The position numbers and the translations under genes were made by a program. The notes below the pieces were generated by a model. The model was not told the origin of the DNA. It searched no databases and was given only the letters and a program-made list of their open reading frames with translations. A stretch of 64,000 nt of DNA from assembly GCA_903813345.2 (NCBI GenBank), contig CAIIXF020000007.1, forward strand, positions 17,843,564 to 17,907,563, written 5' to 3'. How positions within the stretch are numbered: position 1 is the stretch's first letter; every line of letters begins with the position of its first letter. Origin of the DNA: Owenia fusiformis. Its lineage: Eukaryota; Annelida; Polychaeta; Sabellida; Oweniidae. Positions 12,636-23,200 of the stretch are shown one piece after another.

Positions 12636-14300
12636 GAAATATTTAAGCTTTTCATTTCTGTCTAGTAGTATTTTATTTGAGTGTCTTGTCTGGGTTCAAT
12701 CAAATTTATACATAAGAAAATATTATATATAACTAATTGCTCAGCGATAACTTGATACTTGAATTGTCAGTTCATAATTGTAAGACAACGTATTGATGCA
12801 GGGTATAAGTAAATGATACTGCTAGATCTTTGCCACTGTAGAAACGGGGACTCTAACAATCTGCATTTGGAAAACTAGCCAAAGTATTAGTATCTGCTAA
12901 TAAACTCAATAATAAAGCTACCCCTTCCAGATATTCTACATGTTTTTAGGATAAAAGTTATAGGTTATCTTGGTCTATGAAAATATTACAAAAAGACATT
13001 TCCCCATTTTAAAAGCCAACAAACGTTTCTGTTGTCAAAGGAGTGGTATCGATATGGAGAACTGAATTCAACAATGTTTTTCTCTTAAACCAATCATTGA
13101 AAACATTCTGTAAAAAACACAGTATTTTATGTAATGTCGACTGATTGACAACAATTTAATGCAAAAATTATTTAGAAATATTTTATATAACTGTTTTTGT
13201 TAACATTTCTTGTTTTTTTAGTGCAATTGTTTTTGCTCCTTTCTACCAATTTTTGAGAATGAAATAAAATGTCTTTCCGAACCTTGTTGGAACAAAATAG
13301 CATATACAACATGTTTTTTTAGAAATTTTTGGTTGATTTTAAAAGAGTATTCAAAAAATTAAAACAAAATCCCCCTAAAATAGATAAAAATCAAGATAAA
13401 CCTTTTATTTCATTAACAAGATACTTCTTTAAAATCAACCAAAATTTCCTTTATACAATATTGAGAGAGCTAAACATGTTGTGTTTATGTCGTTTTGTTC
13501 CAATGAGGTTCGGAAAGATGTTTCATTTCATGCACTTTGGAAACGTGATACCAAGGACAAAACAAGTGGTTGATGTGTTTTCAAAAACAATATAGATGAA
13601 AGCATATTTATATATGTTTCAAATTATATTGTTACCATTCAAAAGATGACCATTAAATTGACGATTTGTTAATTTTTTAGATTTTTTATGACTGGTTTAA
13701 GAGAAACGTGTGTTCAAAAAGTTCTCCATATAGATACCACTCCTTTGGGATAGGGGTCCATGCTTTATCTGTCTTCTTCGTAAATTTTACAAATATTTAT
13801 GACCCTTCCTGTTTGTTGAAATTATAGGTTTATTATTTACCTCGTCAACATGTAGATCTGTGAGAGATATACATGTAGACTCGGTTAATTATTATCTCGT
13901 GGGGATATCGGAATTACAAAATCGGGCAATAAATTGAGGTCAAAGTGATGTCTGACTGTGAATATTGTGAATGTGAATAAACATGTACAAGGGTCATTTC
14001 ATACATACACTGTGAGTTAAAGTAATAAATTAATATCAACACACTTTAACCTGAGTATCGTATACAGTAAGTGAACACGCTAAAAGATTAAACTATTAAT
14101 GGAACCCCTTGGTACACAGAAAAATTCCGAACGAATAAGAATTATAACTGCACACGTTGGAGGTATAGTAGAAGGTCTTTACACTTCAGATTCTTCTTCT
14201 TGAAGCTATAGCTAGTTATTGTGTATATTTTAACTCTTGAATTTTCTAAAGTCGTGATTCATAGTGTTGCTATGAAATACTACTCAGTACTACAATGTGC
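12636..14300. other. Probable intron or intergenic spacer with fold-back element
   Basis: Between the splice donor of the giant exon and the first copied HIU hydrolase exon piece there is AT-rich DNA with no recognisable exon. Its middle is occupied by a fold-back element (13037-13748). A terminal exon of the giant gene could be hidden here, but none is visible. Confidence 0.4.
13037..13748. mobile_element. Fold-back (long inverted repeat) element
   Basis: The left end CAAAGGAGTGGTATCGATAT is matched by the inverted right end (ATATAGATACCACTCCTTTG). Inverted similarity continues inwards through the GTTTAAGAGAAA and GGTTCGGAAAGATG blocks to near the centre, so that almost the whole 0.7 kb could form a hairpin. 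A related copy lies at 56280-57035. There is no transposase ORF, so it is non-autonomous. I could not define a target-site duplication. Confidence 0.7.
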
Positions 14301-14304
14301 TCGT

Positions 14305-15635
14305 CCACTCGTCCATTCATTACTTATGTGTAAGTCAACGTTGGGAGACTCCTTGCATGGTAAATATGCTGCAACATTAAGGAAATCGAAACGCCAACCT
14401 ATACGTATGACCAATCGCCCATGCATATGCATCGCTTAAATATTTTCCGTTCTCGTTTAGGTTATAAAAATATTGCAAGCTAACTCCCTATTGTATCACT
14501 ATGTCCCTTGTTCTGTTTCTTTCAGGAACCGTGTCTAGCCCACTCAGTACTCGTGTGTTAGACAACAGTGGGGGACTCCCTGGAGATGGTATTTCTGTCA
14601 CACTGATTTTTTGTTTGTTTCAGGAACCATGTCTAGCACATCCAGTACTCATGTGTTAGACAACAGTGGGGGACTCCTTTGAGATCTGAGGCCTGCCATA
14701 CTAGTACACGTTATAAAATGTTTAAAAATCCCCCAGTGTACTAATGTTGGCAATGCCTATACTCTTTTACTATCTTAGCTACTTACTCATGCAAATGAGT
14801 GAATAATTGATGTAACAAAACAAGATAGATGTAAAACACGAGAAACTTTATTTTACTGTACACCCGAGCCTCAGTTTGAGACGATATTGCTGTCACACTG
14901 TATCTCTAATTTGTTTGTTTCAGGAACCATGTCTAGCCCACTCAGTACTCACGCATGGGCGTAGCCGGGGGGGGGGGGGTGCGATGGGTGCGATCGCACC
15001 CCCCCCCCCATAACCTTTGAAAATATGACCATTGGATAGAGGTAGAAAAGTGCTTTAAAATGCTTTTTATTTGAAGCTTCTAGCTTAATTTTGAAGGAAG
15101 TTGCATCAATTTTTGTAAAATTCAAAAGAAATCTTAATTTTTTGTGTTGCTTATGGCAAAATCGCACCCCCCCTGACCGAAAACTGAAAAATTTTCGGCG
15201 ATCGCACCCCCCCCCCCCCCCCCTGACTGAAAGCTGGCTACGCTCCTGTCACGTGTTAGACAACAGTAGAAGACTCCCTTGAAATGGTATTGCTGTCACA
15301 CTGCATGTATCTCTTATTTGTTTATTTCAGGAACCTTGTCTAGCCCACTCAGTAATCGACAACAGCAGAGGACTCCCTCGAGATGGTATCGCTGTCACAC
15401 TGCATGTACATGTATCTCTAATTTGTTTGTTTCAGGAACCTTGTCTAGCCCACTCAGTAATCGACAACAACAGAAGACTCCCTTGAGATGGTATCGCTGT
15501 CACACTGCATGTACATGTATCTCTAATTTGTTTGTTTCAGGAACCTTGTCTAGGCCACTCAGTACTCGACAACAGCAGAAGACTCCCTCGAGATGGTATT
15601 TCTGTCACGCTGTATCTCTAAATTGTTTGTTTCAG
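14305..15635 (+). repeat. Tandem array of copied HIU hydrolase 5' exon pieces
   Basis: Partial copies of the exon that begins the HIU hydrolase reading frame lie upstream of the intact one. Exon-like copies begin at 14526, 14624, 14924 (interrupted by an insertion), 15331, 15437 and 15540; a more decayed piece lies near 14305-14375. Each clear copy has the acceptor tract (T)TTGTTTGTTTCAG, then GAACC(A/G/T)TGTCTAG and usually on to GTCACACTG, but none has the donor of the full exon. The first copy has GTG for ATG and Arg for the catalytic His. Copies at 15331, 15437 and 15540 share an 8-base deletion that removes the His codon and shifts the frame. They are best read as pseudo-exons, although all could serve as decoy acceptors. 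Confidence 0.8.
14954..15248. mobile_element. TIR element (MITE) inside a copied exon
   Basis: A 295 bp insertion splits the exon copy that begins at 14924. Its ends are inverted repeats: CATGGGCGTAGCC on the left, and on the right the complement of CAGGAGCGTAGCC. It is flanked by TCACG at 14949-14953 and 15249-15253. Removing the element and one TCACG restores the exon copy exactly as in its neighbours. The interior has runs of G and C around GCGATCGCACC. There is no ORF of its own that looks like a transposase. Confidence 0.85.
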
Positions 15636-17013
15636 GAACTATGTCTAGCCCACTCAGTACTCACGTGTTAGACAATAGTAGAGGACTCCCTGGAGATGGT
15701 ATTGCTGTCACACTGTACAAACTACAAGGGGATGATTTCGTGGTCATCAAGAAAGAGTATGTGATTGTAAAATTATTTTGTATATTCTCGTGTAAAGTTA
15801 AAACCATTTTCGCTAATACTGTAAGCCTCCCACTTGTCATCAAAATGAGACACGTGAAACTTCTTTAATTTCAAAATGTTGTTTTTTGAAAGATTTTGTT
15901 CGAAAATCGTGAATTTATTTAAAATGTTTGAGCTGTCTCGAGCGTCTATCATAAGAAAATTAATACTTTACACACCGGTGCATATGTAGTGTACATCCAT
16001 ATAAGATTTTGTTAAACAATTAAGAAGATTGAAAATGTAACTCGAAAAAAGGTTGATTCTGATTTTAAGACAAATACGATTTGGATGATAAAACAATATT
16101 CACATATAAAAATATCTAGAAACTAGACCACATCTTTCTGAAAAGATGAAAACATCTGTTTGCTAACATTTGATCACACTCGTGTTGTACCGTACCCCGC
16201 GCGTTCAACTGTCACGGTTAATTTGGTACGTACCCTGTGTCAATGGCATCAGTTAATTAAAATCCCTGTCCCTCCCCCACATTTGATGTTAACTTCGTTG
16301 ACTTAGTAACACTCTGTCTCACATCATCTTCATGAGCTCCGCGTTAATAAGTATATCCAAGAAAAGTTAATTATTGGACGAGGAAGACATATTTGTGGGT
16401 GCGTTTTTTTATTATTACGATGTGAATTACTGTATGTTCATCTATTACAGCGTGACAAACTCTGATGGTAGAGTTCCAGGGTTACTAACTGATGAACAAT
16501 TCACCGCAGCAACTTACAAACTGAAGTTTGAGACGAAGGAATATTTTGATAGACTGGGAATGCAAACATTCTATCCTTACGTGGAGGTCAGTGGTTTTCT
16601 CGATATTTTTCGATATTTTGATATTTTCGTATAGCACGAGAAAGTGTGAGTCACGATACAGCATGCAACTTCGATATCCAGATATCTTTCTCATGTCATT
16701 GTGTTCTTTTATATATTATATCTTTTATATCCGCATTAATATTTTATGAAAGCGTTCAACTTTTATTTCAATGCTTTTTTAGATATCACGCCACATAAAT
16801 AGTAATTTACCTGGGAAATGTTAGTCAGATATGGGACAATGTAGTAAGGATAATACTTGATAGGTATTTGTCAGCAGAATACTAAGCATTGTATTTATGT
16901 GTTATCTTTGTACATGCTTTCAGACAACCTTTACAGTTATGGACCCGAAAAGCCACCATCACGTACCAATTCTGCTAAGCCCCTTTGCTTATTCCACATA
17001 CAGAGGAAGTTAA
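15636..17013 (+). CDS. urah: 5-hydroxyisourate hydrolase (transthyretin family)
   Basis: Three exons join in phase: 15636-15756 (ATG at 15641), 16451-16586 and 16924-17013, giving 113 residues from that ATG. The product hydrolyses 5-hydroxyisourate to OHCU in urate breakdown, usually in peroxisomes. Diagnostic parts are [16 protein letters not shown] near the N-terminus, [25 protein letters not shown] and the terminal YRGS tetrapeptide. The catalytic set H8, R46, H97 and YRGS is complete, and length is normal for the family. The ATG lies only five bases after the acceptor, so at least one upstream exon exists; in related animals it can encode an N-terminal peroxisomal (PTS2) signal. I could not locate it. 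The array of copied exons and the phase-compatible giant exon lie upstream. Confidence 0.93.
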
Positions 17014-17709
17014 TTTTGATTCAAAACATAGACTACATAGACATGATAGAAGGCGTTTGTATAAAAGCCGTTAATATCAATTCAGTGATCTCCCTAGCAC
17101 TAAAGCAAGTGGGCGCAGCACCCACCTGAGATTTCGGAAATAGGCTTGCACCCACCTGAATATATATTTGCACCAACTTGAAAATGAGAAAACTTGGCAT
17201 TAGTTTGACCAATTTTTGTCTGAATTGTGAAAATGAGAATTTTGCACCCATATGAGCTGAGAAAATCCTGAGGAGATCACTGATCATATTCATTATTAAA
17301 TGCAACACGAGATAAAATGTACTTATTTAGTAATACTCGTAATGTACTAATATGACAAATTAAAAATATACGTATATTTTCTAAATACTGTTTGTGTGCA
17401 CTTACAAACATGGCGTGAACACGACAAGATGTCACGTCCATCTGGTGAATTACTGCAAAAGATTACAAAAGTGTAGCAATCGTTACAGACACTGGCCAAC
17501 AAACGCGGGCGAGCGCCTGCAAGTAAACCGGTGACTATCAACATGTCATCATTTATTTGTGATGACATAAGAATATCCACACGTACTCTGTGTTTTATGA
17601 GATGAAGTTAGATTAATTGTTGTCCATTGGGTCCGTAGTTTAATGCTGGAGAAATATGTAATGATAGATGAACGATTCGTTTGGGTTAAGATGCGATATC
17701 CACTAGCGA
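17014..17709. other. Convergent intergenic region
   Basis: This lies between the ends of the HIU hydrolase (+) and the Cys-rich membrane protein (-). Near 17107-17260 a degenerate motif of the form GCACCCACCTGA occurs three times. Otherwise I see nothing beyond AT-rich sequence. Confidence 0.4.
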
Positions 17710-19065
17710 TCAAAAGAATGCGCCTCCCTGAGCAGCTTCTTGAGCAACTTCCTTTGCTGCTTCACCGTAGACCTCCCGCATCATTATATAGGAGTTGTAG
17801 TCCGGCATCTGCATTCCCGTCTTCTCCCCAATACTCTGTAGAATACGGTATTCTGAAAAGTTGCGATTATTTTAAGAAATATAACATTCAATTTGACATG
17901 TTAGACAACGGCGATTAAAACTATGATTTAAATGCGGTTATGCAAATACATCAGACTCAGATGTACTCTAATTGTGCTCCTTTGAAACACCACCTCTTTA
18001 AACAATACAAAATACATCTTATATATGCGAACTCCTGTCATCGACAGCAGTAGTTAGTATCGTATTTTAAAGAGTGAGTGGGTACCCAAATCAAATACGT
18101 GTAGATTGTATGATAAATACATGTTCGTACATACCAAAAGCGCACTATTTAGTCTTGTAATTAATTATTAGTAATACTTATTACAACATACTCACTTGGA
18201 TCTCTGCAGACAATGCAGTCATAACACATGAGGCAATTGGTCTTACAGCAACTGCAACATTCGCCACAGAAACGCAAGCAAGGTAGGACACAGGTCACGA
18301 AGCAGCACATCAATATCCCCATTACTATGGCGGTCAGTGTAATTATGGCGTTGCCGTTTTCCTTAATTTTGTCAACATAAGACATAGAGGTTTTGGGATC
18401 CTGAAACCAAAGATGTCATCACAGTATGTTCAGTGAGCAGCAAGTTAAAGCAAACTTCATTTCTAATAAAAATGGAAAACAATAACAAAAACTTACAGTA
18501 TGGTTGTGTTTATAAGTATACCGAATAAATCAACATTGTCAAATATAAACAAATAAAAAAGCTAACTGCTTTTTATCAACAGTGCAAAAAGTACATCTTT
18601 AACTATAATTTACTATACAATATTTAACTTCCTACTTCATAATCATAATTTCCCGGATCTTCGTCCCAATCGTGGTAATCTGCGTAATTGTACCTCTTCC
18701 GTCTTATCTTCACACCCAGGCGTATCGCATCCAGTGACCGTCTCTTTCTCAGCTCGTTCAACAGGCGCTTCTTACGAAGGCAATGGGGATCTGATGTACA
18801 TATATCCGGAGATATAGGAAGAAAGGATGGCGCAGTATGAGAGGAGGGTGACATAAGATCTTGGGAAGACCTGGATGTCGAGTTATCAGCATTTGTTCCG
18901 ACCCAATAAAATAACGCTGTGGAATATCAATTGAATAGGATTATATAGCCTATTGTATTAAATATTATTTATCATCACTATCAATCTATACCTGTAATCT
19001 ATAATATTGAGATGCACCTTACCTGAATGCCATACACATACAGTAAAGGAGATATGCCACATCAT
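17710..19065 (-). CDS. Unrecognised single-pass membrane protein with Cys-rich stretch
   Basis: Four exons fit in phase: 19065-19023, 18916-18636, 18400-18196 and 17852-17710, giving 223 residues; donors CAG|GTAAGG, GAA|GTAGGA and CAA|GTGAGT and pyrimidine-rich acceptors support the joins. A start at 19140 is also open. The order is: signal peptide (about residues 1-24, ending in WVGTNA), a Ser/Thr-rich then strongly basic segment with several dibasic sites (RKKRLL, RKRRSL, RRKR), an acidic Tyr-rich stretch (DWDEDPGNYDYE), one membrane helix (about residues 120-145), then CGECCSCCKTNCLMCYDCIVC directly after it, and a tail ending in repeated EVAQEAAQ. This predicts a type I protein with a possible furin-cleaved ectodomain and a palmitoylated or metal-binding juxtamembrane region. 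I recognise no family, and the function is unknown. Confidence 0.72.
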
Positions 19066-20231
19066 ATTCGTATGTCTAAAGAGAAGCAACAAGTTCCAAT
19101 AAATATTTAAACAAGTTTTGTTTTTAATTTTTAAGACCATGGTGACACAGTGACATCACTCGAATTGTTATCATATACACAATACCACATGTGACTTCTT
19201 ACCTAATCTCATAACAACTCATGTTTTATTTATAGAAATTAATGCAAGAGAAAGTAATAATCGATCATGTGTCCATGATTTTAAATTAAAAAAATCAAAA
19301 TCAAATTGGAGAAAGCGAATTTACATTTTTCATATAATGCGTCAAATAAATGTGTTTTCTGATGATAAATAAACCACAATCACATTTGTTTTGTAATTCG
19401 CAAGATGTATTGTTTCAATTTGATCCCATGGAAACCTGCCATCTCACAACTTCCAATCACGCGTATCTATGACGTCACAATAATATTCAGAAAGAAACAA
19501 TGGCAAGGAAGATATGATTCCAAACAGTTTTATCTTTAATCGCCTGCCAAGGTAACATTTCTATAAAGTTCATCTTAGGACAACGTACAGTATCTAATCT
19601 GAAGATAACGAGTATCAAGGTTAGATTCAAACTCCCGTGTCAGTGCTAGTAATTAACTAGCACTGACACGTGTTTGAATCATGGCTACCAATCCTCCTTG
19701 AGTTCAGTTCCGTGTTGAAACACAAAGAAAGAAAAGCCATTGGCTTACAACAAAGAAGTTATCCCTGCAACATATTAGCGATTAACATGCAAAATGTCAC
19801 CATCTGTCATTTGTTACAGACGCTGAATGCCGAACTGCGACCGCCGGACGACGACACGAAAAATTTGGAGATTATAACAATATATCACAACTTGTGGGGT
19901 AACATAAAAACCCTTCTGTATTTGACAAAGTATTTTATTAATTACATAAACATCTGTATTTCATATTTTTTATTTAAAACATTCTTATACATAATACAGT
20001 TTTATTTATCTTATGCAACAAAATGTACAGGTAAAACATAAATATATTACAGATTAGAAATACAGTACATGTACAGTATATATATATACAGTTTCAATTA
20101 CAGATTATGTACAAAGGGCTATGAATATATATCAATTAAATTACTGCATAGCCATTACTTTACTTTTCATTTTAGTTCATTGAACATAGAATGTCAATGT
20201 ATCCTTTCAAGGTTGTGTTTTCATGATGTTT
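19066..20231. other. Intergenic region with a perfect hairpin
   Basis: This lies upstream of the Cys-rich membrane gene and downstream of CFAP221, both on the minus strand. Apart from the inverted repeat at 19624-19680 and some AT microsatellite near 20080, I see nothing. The short open frame at 19670-20041 has no features of a real gene. Confidence 0.4.
19624..19680. repeat. Near-perfect inverted repeat (hairpin)
   Basis: The arms share GTGTCAGTGCTAGT and its complement around a 5-base AATTA centre, and pairing extends outward to GATTCAAAC / GTTTGAATC with a small mismatch, giving arms of about 26 bases. No transposon ends are visible. It could be a MITE remnant, a small-RNA hairpin or a recombination scar. 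Confidence 0.75.
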
Positions 20232-23200
20232 TCATTTTAAAATGAAATCAGGATTAGTCTTTAAAGAGTTAATCTGTTCTACTCTGGCCTGCATTTTTGA
20301 TCCAAGTTTATTATATTTTTTATTTAAGAAATAGTCCAATTCTTGTTCACGTTTCTCTCTGAAAAAAAGATAAAATAGAAATGGTTATTCTATTTTGCAA
20401 TGCAACTTATTAGGAATTATAATTGGGAGACACTTCTTTTTGTGATAGACTGAACATTTTATGCGGTGTAAAAGCTGCATACTGTAATAATCTATTGAGA
20501 GTGGAATATATTGGTACGCTATCATATCTCGAACATGGTTGGTGTTTTGTGTTTTTGAGGTTTCTAAATTTCTTATCTCATATTTTACCATTTTCCATTA
20601 AATAAATTATGAACTGTTACATTATAAAAATAAAGCCGAAATTTTGAATATGTATCAGTTACATCTTTGTACATATACCTCTTGTACATTCTGGGAAGAA
20701 TCTTTGTGCCTATAAGAATTCAAAAGCACACAAACATAGCATACCTTGGTACAGGCCCTGTACTAGAGACTGGTACATTAGTGGCAGGCATCTTGCTACC
20801 ATATGGGAACATATCCGATGATGGTTTATCCTGCCCTCCTGTGGCAAGTGTGCCGGCTGTTGCAGGATTTATCAGTTCAAACTGTGCATTGACCATTTCT
20901 GGGGTTAGAGTCACTGCATCCTCTGTTTCCCCATCTTCTTCACGACTGGAAAAGATATGCCAGGTGAAGGTTGTCATATAATAAAGTAGTGTTGGTGTAG
21001 TAATATTGTAACACACAGCATTAAATATTTAGGTGAGAGGGTTAATGAAGGATTGAAAAATGTTGAAACTGACTGGCAAATAATGTTTTCAAATTCTATT
21101 TTCTAGGGGGATATGAGGTTTAAAGCATTTGATAAAAATATATTTATTTTCCCCAGCTGTCAACATATGCATGGATACCTTCCCTAACTACATATGAATA
21201 TCGAAGATAAATGAGCATATATGTGATAAGTATATTTACCTGTCAGTATCTGCCACATTTTCCTTCTCATCGTCAGGTAGACTGTCCAGTAGCCAAGGTA
21301 CATTGGTAGGCAACATATCAGATCCTAGAGGGTCAGTCCTACAACACATCACAGTGCTCTATACATTAAAAACATATTCGGTGTACATTCTAGTGTGGCC
21401 CAACGTTTGAATTAGACAGAGTGCTGAATCAAGTCTAAATTATGTTCAAGACTACTGAATCTGATCAATACGAACATTGGCTTGTTTTTGATCCTATATT
21501 CATAATATAATTTATTTATAATACATGTTCATCATTTATATGGGTTAAAGCACTAAAACTACCTACCATCTAGGCACCCACACATTTGTCAGTGTTGGAG
21601 TGTTTGAGAGAGAGGTCAGTCCTTGGGAGGGGAACTTCTTCCAAGACATCACACCTTTTATAACATCCTGAATGAGAATGAAACAATTGATAACTAAGTG
21701 GCTTCACAAGTGTGGTGGTGGGTTATGTTACATGTTCAAAACATCATTTTGCATTCAATGTTTATGACATAAGTCATATTTTGAAGTGTCTTATGTTGTT
21801 TCACTACATGTACAAGTTGCTACTGTGTTTGGTATAAAGAAGTCTTGTTCCCTGGATTTGGATGGCAAGTGGATGCGAAATTCACATTGTCTCGGTCCAA
21901 ATATGTCATAATTTCTTCCTTCAGGTGCAAATTGGTTTTCAAGTTAGCAAAAGTCTATACTGTAATCAAAATCTCGAATTTAATGCCCACTTCAGTGGGC
22001 ATTACTTCAGTGGTCCAGTACTGTGGACATTACTGAATTATGTTAAAACAAATGTATCAGACTCTCATGCAAATTACAAGTTTACATGTACCTCTCTATC
22101 TAGGTACTTCTTCTGGGTGGCAGCATGTGGCCCAGGGGCTTTGCTAGTGTAGCGAGGTAATGGACACAGGTGGAAGTCTGGGTCAACCTCAGCATAGGGG
22201 AGGGGGGCTAGGAACACCTGCAATCCTGGTGCCTGATTCTACAAAAACAAGGATCATACACAGTATTAATATCATCTTTAGGATGTTATAGTGGTTCAAA
22301 GAACACCCTAATTCTCTAATATTAAGACCAAGTCTCAGGATCTTAATTAATAGCAAAAGTGGATTGTGTAAACATTTTATAAACCAGTTTATTCCAGCAT
22401 TTATTTTAGGATTATTTGCAAGAAAAAGACAATAATTCAGAGTTCTAATATGCTATTGAACACAGGCCCGTAGACAACTTTTACCGAAGCAGTTCACTTT
22501 CAAAAAATTCTAGGAGGTTTACTCTTGACAATTTTGGCCCAAAATCACTAGAAAGGTGCTAAGGATGGTGAAAAACTGCATGATTTTAATAAAGTTTTGG
22601 GGCTGGAACATAACATGTACTTACAAAGATATGCAAAGGTGGGTATTCCATGGGTTGAAACAATGCTTCTGGTGGTGCTAGACTGGTAGGCTTTGCATCA
22701 TCAATTGTAGCATCATCAATCACAGACTCAACTCTCATGTCCTCTTCATTTACAGGTGCATCATCTCTGTCTTCTAACTCTGGCAGGTCTTTCATTGGGA
22801 GCTGAATAAGTTCATCCTGGAGGAAAGAATGTGTAATAGTTTTACCTGAAGCTTAAACTCTTGAATGCACTTTGAATTAACAAGCAAAACATTATACATA
22901 TGTAGATACGCACAAGAGTCATGTAAGTTTCTTATTCTGGTTAACTTTCACTATCCCTTCTCACAATGAAATATAATTATAAACCTGTTTTAATGTCAAA
23001 TGTTATGTCAATTTTGAGCATTTATGACTCACTTCAGCTCCATTTCTTAGGGTCCTGACTAGGTTTGCTGGTACATAGTTGAGTAGGGCCTCCTGCACAT
23101 TATGCTGCTTGTAGCCCATAAGTCTGTACTGCTGAGGAACTTTCAGACTGAAGTAGGGCACTTTCCGCTTGATGTCTACGCAGGTTGGCTCAAATGGTAC

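Noticed and set aside
15279-15671. 130-codon ORF through the copied exon pieces
   Set aside because: It runs through acceptor tracts and intron-like DNA of tandem copies; the open frame follows from the shared 8-base deletion and repeat period.
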